Program-made: the position numbers and the translations under genes
Source of the DNA: Warburgia ugandensis
Lineage: Eukaryota; Streptophyta; Magnoliopsida; Canellales; Canellaceae
Direction of reading: 5' to 3'
NCBI GenBank assembly: GCA_035236585.1
Contig: CP141130.1
Span: 77,943,944-78,007,943, forward strand
Length of the DNA: 64,000 bases
The notes under the pieces: model-generated
What the model was told of the DNA's origin: nothing
Seen by the model: the letters and a program-made list of their open reading frames with translations, nothing else
Databases searched by the model: none
In this document: positions 11,366 through 23,264 of the stretch, in pieces
How positions within the stretch are numbered: the stretch's first letter is position 1
How the letters are laid out: each line of letters begins with the position of its first letter

Positions 11366-14338
11366 TATGACTACCATGGTCTTCACATGCATTTTTAAAT
11401 GTAATAACTAATTCCTAGGGCGGGATCGATCCCTATTTGAAAACACTTTTAGAAAATCAAAGTAATGCAGTGGAAAAATCTTTTTGTTTTAAACTCATGT
11501 TGAAAAATCTAGAGTGTCATTTGCTCTCGAGACTAGTAAAGTAGTTGTTAAAAAATTTCAAAAATCATAAATGTCTTCCTAGGTCTATCCAATCACAGCT
11601 CATAGCCTAATGGTAAATAAGTACAGCTACATGTCCAAAAGGTAAAGGGTTTACTTACATTCATAATTATCTTCTCTTTATTCACTTGATCGTAACACTA
11701 ACATGTTCTGATGCTTCTTCTAATTCTGTGTAGAGCTAATTTGGAAAAATAATAGATTAGGGTGAGTATTTCTCATACCCAATAGGTGATCTGATACTGC
11801 TATTTTGAAAACACGGTAGGCAACATGCATGATTCCAAGAGCTTTTCATGTAAAACATCAGTGATTCCTTTTGTGTAAGCATGCATAGTTATGCATAAAA
11901 CATAAGCTTAATGATGTAATTTCAATCATGGAATCCTTATGCAAATCACTGCATATAAATATGATTAAAATAGAAATCAATAGATCCATATATGAAGATC
12001 TTGGCAAATGCATCAAACCAGCTAGTCAAATATAATAATGATGAAACTCTTAAAATAGTCATCATTCAAGCAGATGCTAGTATCATGCACATGAATCTCT
12101 CGGCGTACACGTCACGCCAACTGGTCACGAGTACTCGTATACGACCATCTCAATGCTATATGCATATCAATCACACTGAAATCATAGGGCCACTACGCTC
12201 ATACTCAGCATACAACTGGAATCCACCATAGCCTCCACGGCGACTATGGATGTCACCGAAAGAGTGCCGCGAATACCTCCAGTGGTCGTCCCTGTTTACC
12301 ACAGCAGTCAGGGAAGGGACAATGCCTTTTTGGCAGTAATACCATCCACCCTTTTGGTGGTAGAGGCCGGGAGGCTAACCCCGTACCTCCTCTCAGCATA
12401 GTGCCCACCAGCATCTTTTGGGCACTCCAGCGTCTTTTGGCAACCCCTCGAGGATAGACAATAATCCAAATAATCCAAATGCAATTATTTTCAAAACATG
12501 CAAGCAATGCATAAAATCTGTTCATGCTAGTATCACATTCAAAGCCAGAAAACATGAAGACATTTTCGCATGCTGGTATAAGAACATTATATCTCAAAAT
12601 CATGAAGACATGGTTGCATATCATATCTCAAAAACATGCTAACCACATTAATAAAGCAAGTCCGAGTTTTAGATGCATTTTAAAAACTTAGTAGGATCAG
12701 ACTACCTACTTATCAAGTATATTTGGAAATGCATTAAAAATGTAGTAGCATCAGACTACCTACAATTCAAGTATATTTGGAAATGCATTAAAGCCTAGCA
12801 GTATCAAACTACTTACCTCGAGTGTCGTTACTTAGCTCGTGTCTCTCCTCAATTTGAACCCTAAAGTAACTTGGTGGAGTTCTGAAGCCCTAGATGTCGT
12901 TCAGACATAAGATCCTAACATTAGTTCTCGATTCATAGGGCAACAACTAGATCTATATAATTTATGAGTTTCTAAGGGTTGATCCACAACATTCTTGGTC
13001 TAAGAATGTCTTAAGGCCTTTATTAGATAAGTTCATGTGGTTTGATTATGGTTGATCTCGTGGATTCATAAGATCTCTATAGTTTTTAGGCTATTGTCTC
13101 CCTAAATAGCTTCTTGATCCTACATATTATTGCATAATTAGGTCTGTGTCAAAATTACGGACACAACGATCCTTTTGGATCGTCAATCGGAGTCATATAG
13201 CCTCCGAACTTGGATTTTAATGTCGCGCCTTAATGAACGACCCAAATGTGTCACCTAGGGTCCTACGCACCATGGGTTCTAGGATGTGTGTGTGCCCTGG
13301 TCCAACCACAACCATGTTGGCTAGCTTGCGTACGTCCGAATGGTGCATGTGTGCATGTCTGAATGGTGCGCCAGGGTGCGCGTTCTGGATGGTGTTGCGC
13401 AGACACGTCTTAGGCGTAGTTGCGCGCACGTCCTGGCTCCTGAGATGCCCAAGTGTCTTGGTTGAGTCGGGCATTTGTGTGACATCGCCCCAGGGAGCTC
13501 GCACCCCTGGGACGCCCGTGCACCTTGGGATGCTGCCTTGGACAGGTTTCCACTTGTCTGGTTTCTTCCACAGAGAGCCGGCATTTTTTGGCCAGAAAAT
13601 TACCCAGATCCAATCGGGATTTGGGGGAAAAGGGAAAGGGGAGAGGAGGAGCGACCTGGGTGTTGTCTAGCTTGATGGGTCGGCAGACCCATCGAGTTTA
13701 GGTTTCCTCCAGGGTTTCCAGCTGGAAAACACCCAGATCCGGCCTGGATTTGGGCAGGGAAGAAGGGGGGAAAACTTAAGGAGGTGTGAGGGGCTTACCT
13801 GGGTAGGGTGGAGCGATGCCCATTGCCAGAGATGGGGTTTCTTCACTCTAAAACTCTAGTTTCCGGAATCCTCCCTTGAACAGTCAAAGAAGGTAGAGGA
13901 GAAAGGGATGGCTGCGGAGGAGGGAAGAGGGCTTCTTATAGCCCTGCCAAGGCAGTCCTGCCCATGGCAGTGCCGCCATTGTTGCTGCCTTACAGAGGCG
14001 GTGCTGGAAGGGTCGAGAATGGTGGTGGCTAGAGGTAGGGGAAGACCTGCGGGTGCCGTTAGTAAAATGGCCCCCTGCGTTTTTAGGCCATTATGTTTTA
14101 ATTGTAATTTACAGAAATGCCCCTCTATTTTCAAAAGGCCATAACTTGGTCATATGAACTCCGTTTTCAGCGTTCTTTGATGCGTTGGATTTCATTTTGA
14201 ATGTAGAATATAATGGTATTGATTTTATCACAAATTAATTTGTTTTATATTTTTATTAATATTAAACATCTAAACATATATATTGACTTTCAAAATAACC
14301 CATTTTTACAAAAGGGATTCAAAATTTGAGGCATTACA
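11366..14338 (-). mobile_element. Solo LTR, 3.0 kb, inserted in a LINE (5-bp target duplication)
   Basis: Flanked by the direct repeat AATAC at 11361-11365 and 14339-14343. Taking out the insert plus one AATAC rejoins the LINE coding sequence with only one base missing, which fixes both ends independently. The plus-strand start TATGACTACCATGG aligns with TGTGATGACCCGGG of the sister copy at 54393; the end is GGCATTACA. By its TATA-side features (a TATA-like motif near 13938 and the matching one in the sister copy near 56630) the sense strand is minus. Shared blocks include 'cataaaatctgttcatgctagtat' (12510) with 55208. GC-rich segment 13220-13760 gives overlapping open frames on both strands that are chance. 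No coding region. Confidence 0.85.
12690..12818. repeat. 53-bp tandem repeat, 2.4 copies
   Basis: Units start at 12690, 12743 and 12796 ('tagtaggatcagactacctac...', with a few differences). It lies inside the solo LTR and looks like a local slippage duplication. Confidence 0.8.
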
Positions 14339-14343
14339 AATAC

Positions 14344-15370
14344 TAATTTATAAGAATAAATGAGATATGCATGTTGCATTAATTATCGTGCAATCAAACT
14401 TTTGAGCCATACCATGAAATTTGGAGAAAGAGTGATTGAGAAGAGTTTACAGCATAAGACTAGTGTATTAGAAAATTGGTTTGGTTTTATGTCTATGAGA
14501 TCTACAATGGAAGCTATTTTCCTACTTAAACAATTGAAAGAGATACAAGAGTGGAGAAAGGACCTCTACATGGTTTTTATTGACTTAGAAAAAGCTTATG
14601 ATAGGGTCCTTAAAGAATTAATATGAAAGGTGTTGGGTGAAAAAGGAGTTTCACAAGGGTGTAAAACATAATGAAGCATAAGAGAGTGGTAACATATCTT
14701 AGGACCACTTGTAGAGAGATGAATGATTTTCCTATCTTTATAGGATTGTACTGAGGATCAACATTGAGCCCTTACCTTTTCACATTAGTTATGGATGAGT
14801 TAACAAAATGTTTGCACAAAGAGATTCTATAGCCCATGTTACTTGCAGATGACATAGAAAGGGAGTCTCAAAAAAATGGTAGAGTTGTCATTTTGTGACC
14901 TAGAGATCATGAGTTCAAGGCTTAGAAATAGCTTCTAGAAAAAATGCAAGGTAAGGCTACGTACTATAGATCCTTTATGATCTGCCCCTTCCCAAACTTT
15001 GCATATGCAGGCTATCCTTTTATAATTTTGATTAATAAGATAGGAGAGGGCATAAACACAAAGTTGAAGTTGTGGAGAGATGCTATAGAGTCTAAAGGAT
15101 TTAAAGTTAGATGAACTAAGACATGGTACATTGAATGTAATTTTAGCAAGGAGAAGAGTAAGAATGAAGCACAAATAAAGATTGATAACCAAGAAGTTCC
15201 CTAAAATGACCAATTTTGATACTTAGGATCAATAATTCATGAGAGCAGAGAGATCAAGAGGGATGTTACCAGCTGGTTGGAACAAATGGATATGTGCATA
15301 TAGAGTTTTGTGTGATTAGCTAGTGTCATTCAAACTGAAACAAAATTTCTATAAGATGACTGATATAGAA
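14344..15370 (+). pseudogene. LINE reverse-transcriptase relic, 3' portion, split by a SINE
   Basis: It starts at the LIYKNK block just after the AATAC repeat, then the readable stretch at 14390-14626 gives IKLLSHTMKFGERVIEKSL, FGFMSMRSTMEAIFLLKQLK and MVFIDLEKAYDRV, classic plant LINE reverse-transcriptase blocks. Later blocks follow with frameshifts: 'ALSPYLFTLVMDELT'-like at about 14757-14810 and LLADDI (the catalytic YADD motif, here decayed) at about 14838-14856. The SINE at 14857-15024 cuts in exactly there; the LINE resumes at 15025 with ILINKIGEGINTKLKLWRDA and later 'YLGSIIHESREI' near 15220. Stops and shifts throughout, so it is dead. The RTE-like clade is a guess. Confidence 0.85.
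14857..15024 (+). mobile_element. Au-type SINE (copy 1), inside the LINE relic
   Basis: tRNA-derived SINE. It has the polymerase III B-box-like segment 'gagttcaaggct' followed by the family body 'aaaatgcaaggtaaggct', 'actatagatcc' and the 3' end 'gctatccttttata'. It falls between the LLADDI codons and the next LINE codons, so it inserted after the LINE. I see no long target duplication. It matches, from memory, the plant Au SINE family; seven other copies are in this window. Confidence 0.85.
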
Positions 15371-15445
15371 AAGAATGAATGACGTTGAAAGTCATATAGA
15401 AAATTATCTGTTGATATACTTTTGTTGGTTAAAATAGGTCTTTCC

Positions 15446-15447
<2 letters not shown>

Positions 15448-15523
<76 letters not shown>
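15448..15523. repeat. GA microsatellite
   Basis: Uninterrupted (GA)n of about 38 units. Confidence 0.98.
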
Positions 15524-15525
<2 letters not shown>

Positions 15526-17639
15526 CTAGGCTATACAGTCAAAACAGTTTCATAGAATGAGTGGTTATGATGAATGGTCAATTGAAAAAAATCAATATTT
15601 AAGCTCATGTGATTTCTTGAGACAGAATGAGAATAAATGAGATGGCAGAGTCCTATTTAGTTAACATTAAGGGCTTTTATATCCTTTTATGAATAGTGTC
15701 TTTCAAGCTTTACTAGGGATGTCCTTTTTTAGTGCATGGTAAAGATGAATAACGAAGTGGCAAAATGATATTCCAATTCATGTAACATTTTGATGCAAAA
15801 TGGAAAAATAAGGCTATATACTTAAAGACTACTATGTCTTTTAATGAAAAATGAATTAAAGCTTTAGGATTATGAATTAGCTTTTGCAATCAATAAAAAA
15901 AGATAAATGATGAAGTAAAAAGAAGGAATATTTGAAGTCATGGAACATTTTGATGCAAAATAAGAAAGAAATAGATGGCATAGTCACATTAGTTACAATC
16001 TAGGGCATTGTTCCTTTTCATAAATATTGAATTTAAGAACTAAGTAGGTTCTTTTCCTTTTCTATTTTTATTGATAACCACCTAATTGGATTCTAACTAT
16101 TTTGTATTACCTTTCTAAACAAATGTGTTGATGGTACTAGAAAAATGATTTCTAATGTTATCCATTTGCTTATGAAGTTTATAATGATCGAGAGTAAACT
16201 AGAAAAAATGGGTTGTTAGAATTGCCCAATTGGTTGTCATTTCAATAAACTACCACAAAATCAAAGGTGCAAATTAATAATTGAGGATCCTTGTGGATGG
16301 AGACAATCCTAATTTTGTTATAATGAGGTAATGACTTAGTGAAGTACTAGCAAGGTACACTGGAAAAACAGGAATGCCTCTTAAATTCTATTCTATTTTC
16401 AAGCCTAATTTGATTAGGCTTAATAAAGTAGTAGCTAAATATTGTGCTTATTGGTTGATGATCTAAACCGTTTATATTCTACACGTCAATTTATATAGGT
16501 GATACCTTAATAATCTTTTTAGCTAAGATGATCTTAATCATCAAATTGATTAATCAAATGGATAACATTTTTATAGGGCCAATCTAATTGTGACCAATAA
16601 AATGACAACTATGCATTGCCAGAACTTCAGGCTCTACTTAAATAGACATTGAATTGCACTTCTTCATTCACTTATATAACTAATTGTATAAAATTATTTA
16701 ACAGAGGAAAATTAGAAGTAGAAGAAGATAAATATGATAGTTTAGAGAGAGAGAGACTTTAGGGATTCAAGTGAAACCTACTTTTGTGAAAAATAAGCAT
16801 TAGAGCTTAATATTATAATATAAGTAAACTAAAAGTTAAAAGAAGATAAGTATGAAAGGTTAAAGAAGTGAAGATTTTAACAAGGATTTGAGAAAGATTT
16901 TTGAAGGATGGAATTTGTGGTAGATAAAAAAGAGAAATTTTTTAAAGAAAAAAAATAAGTGTAAAGATAAATGACAAAAGTGCCATCTAGCAAAATAATA
17001 AGGAAATGGGTAAAAATTATATTTATTTGGTAAGTAGTAAATTTCTTTTGACACTGCTTATGCCCCATCATAACATTTGTATGACAAGGATTCTTAGTTT
17101 GGAATACCATATGGATGACACAAGCAGAAAAATCATATATGAAGTAGTGGTTGGTCTTTCGTCTATTTGGGTCAATGGAATTGGCATATAAGATAACACA
17201 AGCAAGCTTTCTTATTTAGAGGAATGGTCTCCACAATTTTCTATTGTAAAGAAAAATGATAACCATTGGTCATGAAATGCCTTCTTTTTTTATTTTTTAT
17301 TTATATAATCAATACATGTATACGTCTAGACATATAGTTTTGGCTAAATAGAAAAGATCTTGGCTTCTACATAAAATTCTTGACAGATGTGCTAATACGG
17401 TGGGTTTCACCTTTGGGTGAATTAAAAGGTGCATATCACAAATGGATGACAACGTATGGAATCTGCCCAAGACTTGAGTTGCATCTTTGACTAAATTTGG
17501 ATATTATTATCACTCAATTTCAAGCAAAGTACATGAATGGGTTTGAATTTTGGGATGAGAAAAGATTATTTTCATTTTATACTAGAAATGAGATTAGATA
17601 GATAAGATGAGATGGCTTGAGATGGAAGTGACATGCAAA

Positions 17640-17820
17640 CCAGTAATAGTGAGTTGACATGATATTGGGATTTCTCATCTCATTTTAAGCACCCCTAGCA
17701 CCGAATTGGGATCTCATCTTAAGCACCACTCGCAATAGAGTTGGGATGATATGAGGTTCATCTCATTTCACCTTAAGCACCACTAATAGTGAGTTGGGAT
17801 GAGATGATGTTCATCATCAA
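17640..17820. repeat. Diverged short tandem units ('taagcaccact...gagttgggatgag')
   Basis: The words 'ttaagcaccac', 'gagttgggatgagatga' and 'gttcatctcat' recur three times within 180 bases with variable spacing. Degenerate tandem array; origin unknown. Confidence 0.55.
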
Positions 17821-18336
17821 ATACAACTAACAATGATATGACCCATATCATATCATTTGATGCGCCACTAAAAGCCTATTAGATTCTGCTATTAAGCCTA
17901 TTGTATTCCTAGTAAATATATGAGAAAGGATAAATAAATATATCAAGACCACTATTTCAATACTCTCATTTAGGTTCTTAAAGTACTTATACCCGAGTGT
18001 CCACTTTTTTATAATGTGATATGTTCATCTTAGTGGCCTTGCCATACATGGACCATGTCTCAAAGACTCATACTTTGGATATTAAATTACTTGATACTAA
18101 AAACAGCTCTAAAAATCCATGGCACAATAGCACATAGCATGTGACTTTCATAACATAGCCAATCTCTAACGAATGTTTCAGATCACTCAAAAAGATGAGC
18201 TCCATTGATACTTTTACCACAAGGCACCAAAGCCCAAAATACTAAGTGTAGCACTATCTTAGAGGTTTGTGGGAATGTCATTCACAAAGGAGAATCTCAC
18301 CATATTTTTCATATCTATACTAAATAAATTCATTTA

Positions 18337-18561
18337 GAAGGGGCACCTTTGCGCAACGATAAAGTTGTGGTCATGTGACCTTGAGGTCATGGGTTCAAGG
18401 CGTGGAAACAGCCTTTTGCAAAAATGCAAGGTAAGGCTGCATACTATAGACCTAGTCGGCCGCCACTTCTTTGGACCCAATAGAGGCAGGAGCTTCGTGT
18501 ATCATGACTATCCTTTTATATTAACATAGGCAGGAACTTCGTGTACCATGACTGCCCTTTT
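18337..18561 (+). mobile_element. Au-type SINE (copy 2) with duplicated 3' module and 20-bp target duplication
   Basis: The head is 'gaaggggcacctttgcgcaacgataaagttg', the B-box-like segment is 'gggttcaaggcg', and the body is 'aaaaatgcaaggtaaggctgc'. It is flanked by a 20-base direct repeat with one mismatch (18317-18336 and 18562-18581), typical of LINE-machinery insertion. The 3' module 'aggcagga.cttcgtgta.catgact..ccttttat' is present twice (18484-18527 and 18528-18561), so this copy is about 50 bases longer than the others. Confidence 0.92.
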
Positions 18562-18581
18562 ATACTAAGTAAATTCATTTA

Positions 18582-18969
18582 CTTAATTTCTATTTTTTTA
18601 TAAGGAAAGAATTCGAACTTGTGACAAAGTGTATTACAAGGAAGATGTCAAGATATCTCTGACCAACTAAGCTAGACATTTGTTACCCGCTTATTCTCTT
18701 CTTATCTCCTGCAAGGCAAGCCTAATAATTAACCAGAGCACCAATGGCCCAAATTCAATCTTTCACCTTTTTAAACAAGATAAAGTTTAGATCAACGTCC
18801 AATTAATTAAGGCAGCCAATAACATCAACCCCACAACCAATTGGTTGACAAAATAACCTCAAAGCAAGATAGACCCTTGCCCAAGAAAAGAAACCAGGAA
18901 GTTAAAATATTTTTTTCTTGTTACTTTCCTTCGAGACGAAGTAGACCGAAGAATCAATTTGGCTGTGGC
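18582..18969. other. Upstream flank of the NBR1 gene
   Basis: About 390 bases between SINE copy 2 and the TATA box of the NBR1 gene, presumably including its proximal promoter. I see no clear cis element by eye beyond the TATA box. Confidence 0.4.
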
Positions 18970-18977
18970 TATAAAAG
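18970..18977 (+). promoter_or_regulatory. TATA box of the NBR1 gene
   Basis: TATAAAAG in a GC-richer setting, about 250 bases upstream of the NBR1 start codon and followed by a CT-rich leader (19036-19130), usual for plant 5' untranslated regions. The transcription start is expected about 30 bases downstream, near 19000-19010. Confidence 0.6.
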
Positions 18978-19219
18978 CCGTAGTTATACGCGCCAACATC
19001 GCGGGTTCCGGCTACGCGATCTTCCGTGTTCGCCTTTCTTCTCTCTCACTCATCTTTCATCTGGCCCTAATTTCTCGTTCTCAGATTTTGAACTTTTCAA
19101 CTTCAACTCTCTCTCTCTCCTTACACTGAGGCTTTGGTTTTCCCCCACTTCCATAAAGGAAGAAACTTTGAGCTCCCTTGCTAGATCGCTTGATCAATCT
19201 TGCTAATTTCTGTTTTAGG

Positions 19220-21942
19220 ATGCCGCCTCCAATGGAAGATTTCGATCTCATCGTAAAGGTATGTCTTTTCTTATCATCTCTCTTCAGTTTTTCTTTCCTC
19301 TACTCAAATTTTCGTTGATGTTGTTTGTTGATGGTGGAAATTGATGCTTTTGTAGGCTGTCTCTGTATGCGCTTCTCTATTTGTGGTGGACATTTAGGGT
19401 TTTTATTACACTTGGTTTTGTTTGATTGTTGCACATGGCGTCCTCTTTTAATTTCATTTTATGCTTGATTGAATTGTTACAACTCTGGATACATCGAAAT
19501 TTTCTTTTCTTACTTGTTTTGAGTTCGTTCAAGATCATTAGGGATTTGATGATATCATGCAGTGATGAGTATAACTGATTCATCATCATCATCATCATCA
19601 CCAAGACCTTATCCCGATTAGGGGTTGCTGGAAGCTGATTTTCCCTCTACTGTTTAAAGCATATTTCCTGCTCTTACAATATGTTTATTAAGAGTGATTT
19701 TCGTGAGTTCTTTCTTTCGGATTAAAATGGATACGTGTATATCTTCAATGCACAATTTTCTTGTTTGATGAGCTTGATTGGTAAGCCGCAACTTGCGTGG
19801 AACTGTTTTCAGATTTATCATGAATGGAAATATATGTTCAGTGGGATGTGGTTTTAGTAATATCACCAAGGTGTTTGACCACCGGTGCCCTTGTGCCATT
19901 GAGTACATGTTTTTGGTTGTTTGTTGTTAGGTTTCACATAAATAATGCGGTTGGGTCTGAAGGCGCTGCAAGTATCTTGGGTGGCAGACTTTTTATTTTT
20001 TATCTTTTATTTGTTCTGTAGTATATGTTTAAGATTGAGATGGTTATTATTCTTGCGCTTTGCTACACCATATTGTTGAGGGTTGTAGCTAGCTGTTAAT
20101 TGATTATTGTTAAACAGCATTCTACCTATGTCGATAATACTGTTCGTGGATATCTATTGCTTCCCATAGAAGTATAATAATGGGAAGCAATATTTATGCA
20201 AGATAATAGTTACTGTGACGGACTGCCACTTCATCGAGGGAAAGAAGAACTGTATAGGTTGCATCCATCTATGAGAAATGACTCCTGATCTTGGCACTTT
20301 TAAAGCCTTGCTAATGAAAATGAAGATCATTGATGGGAGAACAAGAAATAACTCCTGATCTAGACTCTTTTAGCTGTTTTGTTTGGTTGGCATTATTCAA
20401 CAACTGGTATGCTAACTTGGTTCTAAGCATAGGCTTCTTTACTTGACCTGGGTTGATTTTTTTTTGTTGTTGTTGTTGCCAATTTTGATATCTAATTTGG
20501 ATTTCTGGCGTAAGACAATGCTCCCCTTCCCTTACCTCCATGGTTTCACCTACGGACTTATCTCGACAGAACTGCTGAAATCCTCCTTATTCGAAACTTA
20601 CTTTCCCCTTCTCCTAAGGGAGGATCTAAGTGAATATATGGGGAGTGAGAGAACCACTGAAAATGGTGACATCTAGGGAGAGTGTATGAAGGTCCATTTG
20701 TCTTCTTTGGCTGTTAGGATTTTACTTTTATAGAATTATCATGAACCTAGTAGCTCATGTCACAATGTAGATTCTACCATGCCAAGATACATTGGTCCAA
20801 TATTGAGGACTAGATGTTTGAGCTCTTCAATTTGACAAGGCCATAAAATCAAATTATACATCATGCAGAAGGTTACTTAAGAAAGATGCCTCCATGAATC
20901 AAGGTAGTCCAAGGGCATGCTGAGTTGATATTCTTCAATTAATTGAGGAAAATAAAATAATATAGATGAAGTAATGGACCATAAAAGGTTGAAATCCATG
21001 CAAGTATTTGAGAGTCGCTATATACTTGTGGTTTCTTTTTCTTTTTCGTTTTTTTTTTTTTTTTTTTTTGGGGGCGGGGCGGGGGAGGGGGGAAGAGCGG
21101 TAGGTAAGTAGGGTTATTTTTGGAAGCACCCTAACCATTCTTTGTTATAATAATTGAGAAAATTGCAACCGTGTTTACTTTTTTTTTAAATTACAATCCT
21201 CAATGTACTTTTCAAAATTGGCCTCTCTCCACGTATGAGTCATTTTTCCAATATTGAGACCCCCTATAATATCTTTCTTAACTCCAACAGTTCTCCAAGG
21301 ACATTTGAATTTACTGTTGATAATAACAATAGCAAGAGATGAAGCAGATTGAACCCAAAGTTTGCGAATCCCTTTTTCTAGGCATTATGACTTCCCACCA
21401 TAATAATGGGTTGAGCACATGAAACAGACTTGGTAAAAGGTATTGCAAGAATGTGCAATAATTATACAATTGCTGATCTGTTCATATTAGGCTTAATGGA
21501 GCTGTTCAACGATATCTTAAAATGAGAAGCATTAGATAAGAGGTGGGCTTTTAGACATTCGAAGAATCATGAGCATCTATCTTATGGCAAGGAATGATCT
21601 CCTTCTCTAAATCCTTCAACTCCTTTGTTTTAAAATTGAAAATGCTCATGGTGCTCGCACTTTATTTTAAAATCAATCTTCATGGTGTCACCTGCCTAAC
21701 ATCCATACTATTGGGTTGTCCTTCAACCGTTTATCGTACTATATACGTTGGTAAGGCCCTTCCTATTTCTTGCATGCATAGTTAACAGAGTAATATAAGT
21801 CTGAATTCTAGTGTCCTTTCTACTTGCATTCATAGTAAGATGAGTAATTTAAATCTGAACTCATTGTTTCCCATTTCCTCTCTAACCACGTGCTAATGTA
21901 CACGCTCACTCCCCAAACTACAATTCCCAACCAACCCCGCGG

Positions 21943-21999
<57 letters not shown>

Positions 22000-23232
22000 T
22001 TTGTCTATATATATCTCACTTGCGGGTGCATTTACTTGGGCTTGGGCTTTTGCATTGTGGTAAATATGACCAACTTTAACACCACAATTTAGAAGTGAAG
22101 AAATAGGCGAAACGTGAAACTTATTTGCATGTGCTTTCACCATTTGGGATATTTTGATATTTATTTTGCCTATAGACACAACATACCTTTGGTAACTCCA
22201 CATTTACATTTGAAGTTATGAATAGGCATCAGCATTTTGTCGACGGTGTTTATACTGTTTTATGCTTGGTGATGTATATCTAAATGTTCAAGACATCTTA
22301 GATGAATGCCTCTGATTTTTGGAGCCTATGAACTTATGTTTTGACATAATAGGATAATTGGGTTTCCAAATTTTGCATGATATGATGTATGACAGTAACA
22401 AATAAATGTTCAGAGGTACAATGCAGAAATCATCGGGTTTATTGTGTAGTGGTTATCCACTGTTGTATAACGCCTTTAATAAACTTGCCTGTGTTGATTA
22501 GGATTTACTTATCATGTTTGATTTTTTCCATCCCATGTCAATCAGCTGAATTGTGTGCATACTCAGCCCAGCTATTCCAAGTTGACTTCTTTTATGTATA
22601 AAGTCTTTTGTTCTTCATCTGAGGCTTCAGGAGAAACAAAAATGCTAAACTAGGTATATGTCATGCTTTGTTGAGGAACCAGCTACTTCTGATCATGTTC
22701 CTTGATGTCATTTAATTGATACAGCAATAAGAACATTCTAATTGGATGCTTCTTTTGGTCACACTTGCTTAGGTCTGAGTCTGATCTTTTTGCTGTAAAA
22801 TTCATCACATCAGGAAACGACAAACCTAATGCTTCTGGTACTTGTGTGAATCAAGCACTATTGACTCTTTATTGCACATTTTGTTCTGTTCCTGCTATAA
22901 TCAAAATTTACTGTCTTTTCATAGATGTTTTACACTATATATATTCACAGAGAGAGAGAGAGAGATTCATGTATGGCTTTCACTTGGATTAATCCAAGTG
23001 GGACTTTAGTTTCCTCTAACTTGCCTTTTGTGTAGATCTAAGCTGTTCACCATGTCGGGAATGCTTACATAGGTTAATTACAAAATTTCACGCCTGCTAC
23101 ACGAGATAAATTATCTAATTGGCATGAAATTTATACTTAACCTATCTAAACCATTCTGGACATGGTGAACAGCTTAGAACTACACAAAAGACAGTTAGAG
23201 TAGGTAAGTAAAGTCGCACTTGAATACATACA

Positions 23233-23264
<32 letters not shown>

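Larger units (their letters stand above)
15371..18316. other. AT-rich intergenic stretch, no gene recognised
   Basis: Nearly 3 kb between the LINE relic and SINE copy 2. It holds a long GA microsatellite (15448-15523), two diverged copies of a block around 'gtaacattttgatgcaaaat' (about 15743-15812 and 15899-15975), and short repeats near 17640-17820. Open frames are short and low-complexity. I see no splice-supported gene, no RNA gene and no protein similarity. Confidence 0.5.

Noticed and set aside
13217-13675. Cluster of long open frames on both strands
   Set aside because: A GC-rich segment of a solo LTR; frames overlap in several registers with no recognisable domain and are not kept in the sister copy at 54393-57019.
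18841-19206. 121-codon frame just before the NBR1 start
   Set aside because: It runs across the TATA box and the CT-rich leader and ends before the NBR1 ATG; most of it would lie upstream of the transcript start.
20155-20192. Perfect 13-bp inverted repeat (tattgcttcccat/atgggaagcaata) as a microRNA precursor
   Set aside because: Pairing stops after 13 bases on each side, too short for a plant microRNA stem.
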